Source: Arthrobacter sp. S41
Lineage (GTDB): Bacteria > Actinomycetota > Actinomycetes > Actinomycetales > Micrococcaceae
Length of the DNA: 64,000 nt
NCBI RefSeq assembly: GCF_004320535.1
Contig: NZ_SIHY01000001.1
Location: 2,401,109-2,465,108, forward strand
Reading direction: 5' to 3'
In this document: piece after piece, positions 8,522 through 16,439 of the stretch
Layout: each line of letters starts with the position of its first letter
How positions within the stretch are numbered: position 1 is the stretch's first letter
Notes under the pieces: model-generated
What the model saw: only the letters and a program-made list of their open reading frames with translations
What the model was told of the DNA's origin: nothing
The model's database searches: none
Made by a program: the position numbers and the translations under genes

Positions 8522-9616
8522 TTATCGTTGCAGTACTTGGGGCCTGGGCAATCCATTGATTATTGTTGCTGGCCACTGTGGATCGACGCTCAGCACTTCA
8601 ATGTCACCCGAATCCGTGAGCAGCATGGTGTCCTCAACCTTGAACATGAGGCCATCGCGTTCTGCACTCGGATTAAATGCGAACGCTTGATTCGGCTGAA
8701 AGACGTCGACAGACTCAGGTGAGAATCGGGGATCCCGTCCGTTATATCCGGCTATTCCTCCTTGATGATGTCGTGTCCATTCATCCTCATCAAATCCGTG
8801 GGCCGGGTATGCCTGCTCAATGGCGGGTAGTAGTTCGCCCAGTGCTTTGCCGTGTGCAATACCGCGAATGATCTCTGCCTCAACCTTAAGAATGTCAGCT
8901 TCACCAGCAAGCTCCTGCGCCGTTGGCGGGGCATAGCGGACCCAGCGCGTGAGATTAGCAATCAGGCCGTGGCGCCTGACGCACAGTACAGCCATCGCCT
9001 TTCGGCCCAACGGGGCCATTGTCGGCAATGGGTGTCGATACTGGACACGAGTGGAGCCACTGACCAGTGCCACGAGCACATCTCCACCCAGCGCAATTGC
9101 ACCGGCTGAAAGGTGGGCTGCGACGGCATATTCGGAATCGTCACTGGAAGTTTCAGCTAGAACCTTAGTCATCACCGAAGCGGTGTCTTGGCACAGCCGG
9201 CGGTAGCGGTCTACTTCTGCTAGGGACAAAGCCGAGCGCAGGGCACGAAGCTCCTGATCGATCTGGGCCTCGGCAAGAATATTCCAGTCACTGGCCTCGG
9301 GGAACCACGAACTGATGTTATCCAGCGGCTCATACCACTTGGTGACATGGATCGTCAGCTGGTTCTGACCCGTGACTTCTTCATCTTGGATTCGCTGAGC
9401 TTCACTGATTGATGTAGCAAGTTCGCATCCGCGTGCATGAACCAGAACCGTGAGGATCGGGGGAGCGGCCAGCGAAACATGCGTGCGCGCACCGTCAAGG
9501 AACCACGCAAGCGATGCGGGAGTGGACAGCAACAATGCTTGCGCACCCTGATTATGGATGATTTCCATCAGCTGAGCATGTTTTTTCGTGTACCTACCGG
9601 CTACCGCTGTACGCAT
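8522..9616 (-). CDS. M24 peptidase-fold protein, predicted to lack the metal centre
   Basis: A 364-aa protein with the architecture of Xaa-Pro peptidase/creatinase: an N-terminal domain of about 125 aa and a C-terminal pita-bread domain. The M24 ligand positions are mostly altered. The usual D...SDxTRT segment reads AVLCVRRHGLIANLTRW (both Asp lost), the EPG segment reads AFNPSAE (Glu lost), while HHQGG and KVEDTMLL keep His and the last Glu. It is therefore unlikely to be a normal metallopeptidase and may be a non-hydrolytic or creatinase-like enzyme. ATG 9616 has AGGAGG eight bases upstream. It is the last gene of the leftward LacI-controlled operon. Confidence 0.7.
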   Translation of the reverse strand: MRTAVAGRYTKKHAQLMEIIHNQGAQALLLSTPASLAWFLDGARTHVSLAAPPILTVLVHARGCELATSISEAQRIQDEEVTGQNQLTIHVTKWYEPLDNISSWFPEASDWNILAEAQIDQELRALRSALSLAEVDRYRRLCQDTASVMTKVLAETSSDDSEYAVAAHLSAGAIALGGDVLVALVSGSTRVQYRHPLPTMAPLGRKAMAVLCVRRHGLIANLTRWVRYAPPTAQELAGEADILKVEAEIIRGIAHGKALGELLPAIEQAYPAHGFDEDEWTRHHQGGIAGYNGRDPRFSPESVDVFQPNQAFAFNPSAERDGLMFKVEDTMLLTDSGDIEVLSVDPQWPATIINGLPRPQVLQR

Positions 9617-9627
9617 ATTCGATCCTC

Positions 9628-11748
9628 CTATTTTTCTGAACCGATTTCTTGGTACAGCGCAGCGACGTCCGCTGCCTCTACGCGACCATCAGTGACCAAA
9701 ATTCGAACTCGACGAGTCGCGGAGTCTCCGGGTTCCAGAACCACCGGCGAATTCCAAGCCAGAGAACTTCCCACACCGGGATAACTGGAGCTACGAACAA
9801 ACCACGGGTCACCGTCGTTGCTGCAGAAAACGAGAGTTGCTGCACCGTGCTCAACTCCGCGTTGCGCCAAACTGACCGATTCTGAGGAGAATTCGGCACT
9901 GAAGGCTAACCATGGGCTCAGTGAGCCATGGACCTGATCCTCACCTGTTGCGTCTTGGGTAAAAATTGCTGGGCTATCAGCTTTTGGTAGCCTCCAGAAG
10001 AAGCCGCCGTATCCGCCATTAACCCGCCCGTTGGAACCGGGAGAGCCCAGAGAAACCGTTTGGTCTCGTGCGCAGAGACTAAAAGTGAAATCCATGATCC
10101 AACCCGAGATTCCGGTGGGCTCGTGGTTAAAGGCGCGCACGTTCACAGCGCGTTTTTCGTCGAGCAATATTTGCTGATCATGGCCAACCCACTCCAGGTG
10201 CGAAGAGTGAGAATTTCCGCTGGGGGCAAATGAATTTGAAACGGTTCGAATATGCCCATGGTCTTGTCGCCACACATAACGCGAGTCAGCTCGTGTATAG
10301 GTTCGGCCACCCCAAAAGTTATTTCCGTTAACGTCCTGCAGCGCCACCCCGACACCGAGGTGCCACGAGTGATCCAGAGGCTGCTGGTCGCTGATGTGCA
10401 CCCCACCAAATGTTTTCAACTCATCTAAGAAAGGACGCGGTGAATTGCTCCGGGAAATATCCTCGCCCGTGCGCAGCTTTGCAACGGTCAGCTTCTGCGC
10501 AGTCGCAGGATTCTCAAGGGTCAGTTGGCCGCTGATCGAGGCATCGGCTGCCCAGGGAGCACCGAGTGAGGCAAAGTCTGATTGGGCAGCGACGGCACGG
10601 TTGATGAAATGCTCGATATCTGGAATGACAGGGTGAAATTCTTCGTCAGCACCAGTAGGTATAACGTGTTCTGCGCGGATAGTAGTGGGGGTGGGAGAAA
10701 TGCGTATCTGCTCAAGCACCCGCATGAAGGCGCCAGCAGATTCCAGTGAGCTCAGCAGTGTCGCTTCTGTTCCGCGGCGCACGTTCACGAGATTTTCTAA
10801 GAGGTTGGTGCGCTCAAAAACTTCAGTAGTCTCCGGGCGCCCGGACTCCGTGTTGGGGCGGATGACCAGTTCATCGCGCGTGTAGTACAAGATTGCAGAG
10901 CCTTCGGTCCCGTAGACGGTGATCCATGGATCTTGTTGCTCCTTGGCGCAGACCGTCAACGCAGCGACTACCGGGATTCCGGTGCGCGTCTCCAGCCGAA
11001 CAACAGAAGTGTCATCTGCTTCGATTTGATGAGCATGGTACAAATCGGTGGCAACCGAGACAACATCCTCAGATCTCTTCGCACCAGCAATCCGCAGTGC
11101 GCTGGCGACAGCATGAGCCAGAGGATTGGTCACCACACCGTCAGCGATTTCGATTCCGTTCAGTACTCGGTGCCCAGCCCACGGTGAGCGGTTGTAGTAG
11201 CCGGTGGTGCGCACCCAATTTCCGCTGGCGCCTACCGCGCGAAGTGCACCAATAGGCGAATTTTTGTTGTTGTCCTCGAAAAACTCTTCCACGGCTTTTA
11301 ACGCGCGAGAACCTAAAGCTTGGAAACCTACCTGGACGTTGATATTGGCCTCATGTGCGGCATAGAACAGTGTTTCGTACTGCTCTAGTGTCGCCGTGGG
11401 CGGCTTTTCAAGGTACAAGTCCGCACCGGTTTCTAAAGCTTTCATGGCCAAGTCGGCATGGGTGTTGATCGGTGTTGAAATGATGACGATGTCCGGCTTT
11501 AGACCTGTTTTCAGAAAATCATCAAAGGTACTGAAAATTTGCGTCTTTTCTCCGCGAACAAGGCTGCCAGGATCCTTGGGGTCAACGCCGGCAAGAAAGG
11601 AAATCTTTTCCTCCTCGACAAGACGATGAATGTTTGTCAGATGCTGGCGTCCGAAACCATTAAGGCCGACCAGCACCACCGCTGGTGTGGTTGACGGCAA
11701 AGCGGAATTGGTGCCGGTGACAGCCGCTACGGTGGTTTGCTGGTTCAT
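9628..11748 (-). CDS. fusion of Gfo/Idh/MocA oxidoreductase and DUF6807 (PmoA-like) domain
   Basis: A 706-aa two-domain protein. Residues about 20-380 form a Gfo/Idh oxidoreductase: VVLVGLNGFGRQHL is the dinucleotide motif and LYLEKPPTA the EKP signature. From about residue 430 the sequence changes to a DUF6807/'PmoA' module, with FGGVHISDQQPLDHSWHLG and NFWGGRTYTR as recognisable pieces. The name PmoA in databases is misleading; no methane oxidation is implied. The fusion suggests that the DUF6807 domain acts on the same substrate or product as the dehydrogenase. It lies 11 nt upstream of the M24-like gene and downstream of the isomerase gene in one operon. Confidence 0.78.
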   Translation of the reverse strand: MNQQTTVAAVTGTNSALPSTTPAVVLVGLNGFGRQHLTNIHRLVEEEKISFLAGVDPKDPGSLVRGEKTQIFSTFDDFLKTGLKPDIVIISTPINTHADLAMKALETGADLYLEKPPTATLEQYETLFYAAHEANINVQVGFQALGSRALKAVEEFFEDNNKNSPIGALRAVGASGNWVRTTGYYNRSPWAGHRVLNGIEIADGVVTNPLAHAVASALRIAGAKRSEDVVSVATDLYHAHQIEADDTSVVRLETRTGIPVVAALTVCAKEQQDPWITVYGTEGSAILYYTRDELVIRPNTESGRPETTEVFERTNLLENLVNVRRGTEATLLSSLESAGAFMRVLEQIRISPTPTTIRAEHVIPTGADEEFHPVIPDIEHFINRAVAAQSDFASLGAPWAADASISGQLTLENPATAQKLTVAKLRTGEDISRSNSPRPFLDELKTFGGVHISDQQPLDHSWHLGVGVALQDVNGNNFWGGRTYTRADSRYVWRQDHGHIRTVSNSFAPSGNSHSSHLEWVGHDQQILLDEKRAVNVRAFNHEPTGISGWIMDFTFSLCARDQTVSLGSPGSNGRVNGGYGGFFWRLPKADSPAIFTQDATGEDQVHGSLSPWLAFSAEFSSESVSLAQRGVEHGAATLVFCSNDGDPWFVRSSSYPGVGSSLAWNSPVVLEPGDSATRRVRILVTDGRVEAADVAALYQEIGSEK

Positions 11749-11778
11749 GGTGCCCTTCTTGGAATCGTCGAAGTCAGA

Positions 11779-12687
11779 TCAGTTTATGGCGCTCGCCGGA
11801 TGGATGCCTGCAGCTTGCTCAAGATGGGGCAAAACTAGCGACTCATAACGTTGAGACATGGTGGCAAGAGTCAGGTGAGGATCTTGTGAATTGATCTCAT
11901 CGTTAAAGATCTCCACTTCCACTGGTCCCCGATAGCCGGCCCGGGCAACCCAGCGGGAGATCGTTGCGAAATCAATATGTCCATCGCCCATCATTCCGCG
12001 TGATTGCAGTGCATTGCTGGCGATAGGCAAGTTGAAGTCGCAAACCTGGTAGCTAACCAAACGGCGTTCGAGACCAGCCCGCTGAATTTGCTGCTGCAAC
12101 TGCGGATCCCAGAAGACATGGAAGGTATCAACAACAACTCCTACGGCTTCGGCCGGGTGAGCGGTGGCCAAGTCGAGAGCTTGGCCTAGGGTCGAGAGCA
12201 CAGCCCGGTCCACCGCATACATGGGGTGTAGTGCTTCGAGCACGAGGCAGACGCCGTGTTCTAGCGCCAGCGGAACCAACTGATCCAAGCTGCGCGCAAC
12301 TCGGTCGCGAGCGGCGACGATGTCTTTGTCGGCAGGATCGCCAGAGCCCCCGAGAATGTGCGCCGCCGAGGGCAAGCCGCCAACAACCATAATTAGGTTG
12401 CGCGCGCCGATCGTGGCGGCCTCTTCGATAGCTTTCTGGTTGGATTCAAGCGCCTCTTGCTTAGTCCGTGGCGAAGCCCCGGTGAGAAAGCCGCCGCGGC
12501 ACAGGGTACTGGCCTGAAGCCCGCCTTCTCTGATGATGGTTGCTGCACGTTGCGCACCGCCAACTTCTTCAATCAAGTGTCGCCATGGACCGATGTGCGT
12601 CAGACCCGCACGGGCAGCTGCCTCCACCGCCTGATGCAGGTTTAGTTTGGGGGTGGTTCCGGTGTTCAGCGATAATTCGAAGCTCAT
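11779..12687 (-). CDS. sugar phosphate isomerase/epimerase (xylose-isomerase-like TIM barrel)
   Basis: A 302-aa AP-endonuclease-2/xylose-isomerase-like TIM barrel, the fold of many sugar isomerases, epimerases and dehydratases that use a divalent metal. Family-typical segments are LVLEALHPMYAVDR, VGVVVDTFHVFWDP and MMGDGHIDFATISRWV, supplying likely metal-binding Glu, Asp, His and the Gly-Asp-Gly-His turn, and VEVEIFND near the end for a further Glu. A longer frame to 12888 exists, but ATG 12687 overlaps the upstream stop (ATGA) and begins the conserved barrel (MSFELSLNTG), so I use it. In Gfo/Idh clusters such proteins often act on keto-sugars. Confidence 0.82.
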   Translation of the reverse strand: MSFELSLNTGTTPKLNLHQAVEAAARAGLTHIGPWRHLIEEVGGAQRAATIIREGGLQASTLCRGGFLTGASPRTKQEALESNQKAIEEAATIGARNLIMVVGGLPSAAHILGGSGDPADKDIVAARDRVARSLDQLVPLALEHGVCLVLEALHPMYAVDRAVLSTLGQALDLATAHPAEAVGVVVDTFHVFWDPQLQQQIQRAGLERRLVSYQVCDFNLPIASNALQSRGMMGDGHIDFATISRWVARAGYRGPVEVEIFNDEINSQDPHLTLATMSQRYESLVLPHLEQAAGIHPASAIN

Positions 12688-13937
12688 GAGACTCCAGTCA
12701 GCGTTTGGGTGGTTACGTTGACGCCGTAGACAGCTAGGAGCTGTTCCATGCGTTCGGCTGCCAGGTGTGGGTTCAGTAGCAGTCCGGCGGTATCGGCGAG
12801 CACGAAGGTACGGATCAGATGCGGGAGCGAACGTCCTGCCTGAAGGCCGCCAATCATCTGGAATCCGGCTTGGTGGCCGTTGAGCCATGAAAGGAAGGCA
12901 ATTCCTGTTTTGTAGTAGAGCGTGGGTGCGCTAAAAATATGCAGTCCTAGTTCCCTAGTGGAATCCAAAATTGCGCGTCCGCGTTGCGAATCTTCTGCGT
13001 CAAAAGCCTGCATAGCCGTTGAGGCTGCGGGGTAGATGGCCGCAAATATTCCTAGCAAGGCATCTGAATGTAGTTCGCCGTCACCCTCGATCAGCTCCGG
13101 GTAGTTGAAGTCGTCCCCGGTGTAGAGCCTGACCCCTGCAGGAAGTGCAGCACGAAGTTGTTTCTCATGCTCGGCATCGAGCAGTGAAACCTTCACGCCA
13201 TCAATCTTGTGGGCGTACTTGTCCAAGATTGATTGGAAGATTGAGGTGGCTTCGGCCAGATCGGTGGTGCCCCAGTACCCGGCCAGTTCTGGATCGAACA
13301 TTTCACCGAGCCAGTGCAAGATGACCGGTTCTTGAGCAGCTTCCAGCACAGTTGAATAGACCTGGAGGTAATCGTGTGAGTTGCGCGCTGCCTTAGCGAG
13401 GGCGCGTGAGCACATCACAATAGATTTTGATCCGGAGCCTTCTACTAAGCGCAGCATTTCCAGGTAGGCATCGGTGACCAACTGCAACTGTCCGGGCTTA
13501 ATGGAGTTAACCGTTAGCTGATCCGTTCCTACGCCGCAGGCGAGGATATCACGAACCGTCAGGCCGCCCAGTGCTGGGTAGCGGTTTTCTGCGATGACCG
13601 TGGCAGCCTCGTGGGCTGAACGCGTGATCAGCTCGCAGGTGGCTGCATAGTCCAAGCCCATGCCACGTTGTGCGGTATCCATTGCATCCGCGACGCCTAG
13701 TCCGTAGGACCAGAGCTCGTGGCGGTAGGCCAAGGTGGCATCCCAATCGATAATCGCCGGCGCTCCGGGGGTGTTATTTGCCCCCATCTGCGGGATGACG
13801 TGGGCCGCGGCGTAGACCTTGCGGGAGACAAAGGGGGCGAGCGGGCGTGTGAAGTCCCCTGGACCTTTGAGGGTGTAGGTGAACGACTGGCCATGTTCAT
13901 CGATCAATCCGAGTTCCGGAAGATTGTTCTCGTTCAT
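12684..13937 (-). CDS. DUF993 / dihydrodipicolinate synthase-like protein
   Basis: A 417-aa protein of the DUF993 family, distantly related to class I aldolases of the DHDPS/N-acetylneuraminate lyase group. KIDGVKVSLLD probably corresponds to the strand bearing the Schiff-base Lys in DHDPS-type enzymes. The Tyr-containing YNxP segment appears replaced by ILHWLGEMF. It is longer than standard DHDPS (about 300 aa). The function of DUF993 is not established to my knowledge; in this cluster an aldolase or lyase for a keto-deoxy sugar acid is a reasonable inference. It overlaps both neighbours by ATGA junctions. Confidence 0.75.
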   Translation of the reverse strand: MNENNLPELGLIDEHGQSFTYTLKGPGDFTRPLAPFVSRKVYAAAHVIPQMGANNTPGAPAIIDWDATLAYRHELWSYGLGVADAMDTAQRGMGLDYAATCELITRSAHEAATVIAENRYPALGGLTVRDILACGVGTDQLTVNSIKPGQLQLVTDAYLEMLRLVEGSGSKSIVMCSRALAKAARNSHDYLQVYSTVLEAAQEPVILHWLGEMFDPELAGYWGTTDLAEATSIFQSILDKYAHKIDGVKVSLLDAEHEKQLRAALPAGVRLYTGDDFNYPELIEGDGELHSDALLGIFAAIYPAASTAMQAFDAEDSQRGRAILDSTRELGLHIFSAPTLYYKTGIAFLSWLNGHQAGFQMIGGLQAGRSLPHLIRTFVLADTAGLLLNPHLAAERMEQLLAVYGVNVTTQTLTGVS

Positions 13938-15100
13938 AGCGTGATCTCCGGAATGTCCAGCGTGCGTCGCTCGGCTGCGGACTGCAGGCCCAAGCTGGCC
14001 AGTTGCACGCCGCGGGCTGCGGAGAGCAAACCGAATTGGTGCTCTCGACCGGCAGCAACGTCACCGAGGAAGTCTTCCCACTGCAGCTTAAATCCGTTAT
14101 CCAAGTCCGCGTTGGCTGGAACTTCGAGCCATTGGTCGCGGAAGGATTCAGTGACAGGCAGATCTGGATTCCATACGGGCTTAGGTGTGTGGGCTCGTTG
14201 CTGGGCCACACACTTGTTCAATCCTGCAACAGCGGAACCGTGGGTTCCGTCAATCTGGAATTCGACAAGTTCGTCGCGGTACACACGCACAGCCCAGGAA
14301 GAATTGATCTGAGCGATGACCGGGTCACCTGCCGGTGTCTCAAGTTCGAATATTCCGTAGGCGGCATCGTCTGCGGTAGCAGTGTAGGGCTCGCCCTGCT
14401 CGTCCCAGCGGGTTGGGATGTGGGTGGCGGTCGTGGAGGTCACCGTCTTGACGCGGCCGATGATTCCTTCCAGTACGTAGTTCCAGTGGCAGTACATGTC
14501 GGTGGTCATGGACCCGCCATCGGCCAGCCGGTAGTTCCACGATGGGCGCTGGGCTTCTTGGATTTCTCCTTCGAAGACCCAGTAGCCGAACTCGCCACGC
14601 AGGGACAAGATTCTTCCGAAGAATCCTTCGTCCACAAGGCGTCGTAGCTTGACCAGCCCTGGCAGATAGAGCTTGTCATGAACTACGCCTGCGGTAATTC
14701 CTTTGGCTTTGGCCTGACGGGCTAGATCCACCGCATCACTCAGGGTTTCCGCTGTGGGCTTCTCGGTGAAGATGTGCTTGCCCGCTGCGATGGCCTTGGA
14801 CAGGGTGTCGTATCTCAGCGAGGTCATCGATGCGTCAAAGATGATGTCGACAGTGGGATCATCAATCAGCGAATCGAGGTCGGTGGTGTAGTGCTCCACC
14901 TGATGTCTGTTTGCCAGCTCGCGTAGTTTGTCTTCATTTCGACCGACGAGTATCGGTTCAACGGTGAGTTTGGAACCGTCAGCTAGCGTGATGCCGCCTT
15001 GGTCGCGGATGGGCAAGATGGAACGCAGCAGGTGCTGTCGATAGCCCATGCGACCGGTGATGCCGTTCATGGCAATTCGGAGAACTTTGGTATTTGTCAC
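13934..15100 (-). CDS. Gfo/Idh/MocA-family oxidoreductase (first gene of leftward operon)
   Basis: A 388-aa Gfo/Idh oxidoreductase. LRIAMNGITGRMGYRQHL is an atypical nucleotide-binding loop (MNGITGRMG rather than GxGxxG), resembling the one in dihydrodipicolinate reductase. IFTEKPTAET is the EKP signature, and VVHDKLYLPG and MTTDMYCHWNYVLEG belong to the catalytic domain. The start is GTG 15100 with GAGGAG seven bases upstream. It is the promoter-proximal gene of the five-gene leftward operon and is directly under the operator at 15143. It overlaps the DUF993 gene by 4 nt. Substrate unknown. Confidence 0.82.
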   Translation of the reverse strand: MTNTKVLRIAMNGITGRMGYRQHLLRSILPIRDQGGITLADGSKLTVEPILVGRNEDKLRELANRHQVEHYTTDLDSLIDDPTVDIIFDASMTSLRYDTLSKAIAAGKHIFTEKPTAETLSDAVDLARQAKAKGITAGVVHDKLYLPGLVKLRRLVDEGFFGRILSLRGEFGYWVFEGEIQEAQRPSWNYRLADGGSMTTDMYCHWNYVLEGIIGRVKTVTSTTATHIPTRWDEQGEPYTATADDAAYGIFELETPAGDPVIAQINSSWAVRVYRDELVEFQIDGTHGSAVAGLNKCVAQQRAHTPKPVWNPDLPVTESFRDQWLEVPANADLDNGFKLQWEDFLGDVAAGREHQFGLLSAARGVQLASLGLQSAAERRTLDIPEITL

Positions 15101-15142
15101 GAGATACTCCTCGGCTAAAAAATGAGAGGGGAAACAATTTCG

Positions 15143-15156
15143 GGAATGCGCTTTCC
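15143..15156. promoter_or_regulatory. LacI-family operator (copy 2)
   Basis: GGAATGCGCTTTCC, the exact reverse complement of the core at 4067-4080. It directly abuts the -10 box of the leftward promoter, so binding would block transcription of the operon starting at 15100. It is 90 bp upstream of the lacI-family start codon and may also serve autoregulation. Confidence 0.78.
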
Positions 15157-15185
15157 ACGATAGTGATGCAAATTTAGGGTGTCAA
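15157..15185 (-). promoter_or_regulatory. promoter of the leftward sugar operon
   Basis: On the minus strand TTGACA (15185-15180) and TATCGT (15162-15157) are separated by 17 bp, a near-consensus sigma-70-type promoter. The operator begins at the next base after the -10 box. Confidence 0.7.
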
Positions 15186-15245
15186 CCATCACGGGCTTTG
15201 AGGGATAAGCTTGTCCCAGCTTGTCGTGGACGAAAAGGATTTCAG

Positions 15246-16268
15246 ATGGCTATTCGACTGACTGATGTCGCTAATGAGGCGGGAGTTTCATTGGCGACTG
15301 CTTCGCGTGTACTCAATGGATCAGCCCGCAAACCGGCGGCCGAAATCTCGGATAGGGTCCGTGCTGCGGCGGAGAAACTTGGGTATTTTCCTAACGCGCA
15401 AGCGCAAGCGCTTGCCCGAGCCTCAACAAAGCTGATCGGGCTGGTGGTCCGTGATATCGCAGACCCCTATTTCTCAACTATTGCCCGAGGCGTCCAGCGA
15501 GGCTTGGGGGATAGTGGCACCCAGCTGCTGTTGGCCAGCACCGATTCTGATCCCGAGCGAGAGATCGAGGCGGTGAAGGCATTTATGTCTCAGCGCACCG
15601 ACGCAATCATTCTTTCCGGATCAAGGGCATTATCCGAAGATGATGGACTGTTGCGCTTGATCGAGAGCTACCAGGACAACGGTGGCCAAATTGTTGTTAT
15701 CGGTCAGCCACTCGCTAGCACCGGTGGAATTCATGTGGATAACGAGACCACGTCTGAGAACCTCGCCGGTGAACTTATCCGCGCAGGTCACCGCAAGTTT
15801 GTTGTGCTTGCAGGCGATGAAAATCTACTGACTTCTCGGGGCCGTGCTCAGGGTTTCATGGCGAAGCTGAAGCGGACGGGACTTGTTGCGGTAGACGTGA
15901 TTCACGGGGCATTCTCCCGCGAGGGCGCCTATATGGCCATGAGTGATTACCTGAAAGGGTGCGAGGCAACGGAGCCGCGGGAGCAGGTCTGCGTTTTTTG
16001 CGTTTCCGACGTGATGGCACTGGGCGCTATTCGCGCCATTCGAGAAAGCGGACTTCGGGTACCGCAGGATATTGCCGTGGTGGGGTTTGACGACATTCCC
16101 ACCCTGGTGGACGTCACCCCCTCGATTAGCACCGCGCGATTGCCGCTGGAGGAAATTGGCCGATGGGCCGGTGAGATGGTGTTAAGCCACGGGGACGCGC
16201 GCAAAATGGTTGTTACTGGCACTCCGGTGTTGCGTGAATCATCGGAACTCCGCGCGGAAAATCGGTAA
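15246..16268 (+). CDS. LacI-family transcriptional regulator of the sugar island
   Basis: A 340-aa LacI/GalR repressor. The N-terminal HTH and hinge are clear: IRLTDVANEAGVSLATASRVLN, then IGLVVRDIADPYFSTIARGV begins the periplasmic-binding-like effector domain, and AVVGFDDIPT near the end is family-typical. A longer frame begins at 15198, but ATG 15246 has AAAAGGA six bases upstream and gives the canonical N-terminus. Three matching operators lie before the ABC operon, the leftward enzyme operon and the solute-binding gene. It is probably a repressor released by a sugar from this pathway. Confidence 0.92.
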   Translation: MAIRLTDVANEAGVSLATASRVLNGSARKPAAEISDRVRAAAEKLGYFPNAQAQALARASTKLIGLVVRDIADPYFSTIARGVQRGLGDSGTQLLLASTDSDPEREIEAVKAFMSQRTDAIILSGSRALSEDDGLLRLIESYQDNGGQIVVIGQPLASTGGIHVDNETTSENLAGELIRAGHRKFVVLAGDENLLTSRGRAQGFMAKLKRTGLVAVDVIHGAFSREGAYMAMSDYLKGCEATEPREQVCVFCVSDVMALGAIRAIRESGLRVPQDIAVVGFDDIPTLVDVTPSISTARLPLEEIGRWAGEMVLSHGDARKMVVTGTPVLRESSELRAENR

Positions 16269-16324
16269 TACCGAACCTGCATGATGCGATGTTCAAATGT
16301 AATTGATGGATTCGACCTCTGCTC

Positions 16325-16354
16325 TTGACTCGTGACTGGGGTCACAATTAGATT
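16325..16354 (+). promoter_or_regulatory. promoter of the solute-binding protein gene
   Basis: TTGACT (16325-16330) and TAGATT (16349-16354) with an 18-bp spacer. The operator at 16359-16372 covers the expected start site. Confidence 0.6.
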
Positions 16355-16358
16355 GTTT

Positions 16359-16372
16359 GGGAAGCGCTTTCC
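16359..16372. promoter_or_regulatory. LacI-family operator (copy 3)
   Basis: GGGAAGCGCTTTCC keeps the central GCGC and the GGAA/TTCC arms of the copies at 4067 and 15143. It lies five bases downstream of a promoter -10 box and about 70 bp before the solute-binding gene, linking the receptor to the same regulon as the permeases 12 kb away. Confidence 0.75.
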
Positions 16373-16439
16373 GCAATGTTGATCGGCAGGGTCAATTGTT
16401 GAAACTTCGCTCTTATCGGCCCACTCAAGGAGGAGACCC

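Noticed and set aside
12688..12888. 67-residue N-terminal extension of the sugar isomerase frame
   Set aside because: It lies entirely within the coding region of the DUF993 gene; the ATGA start at 12687 begins the conserved barrel.
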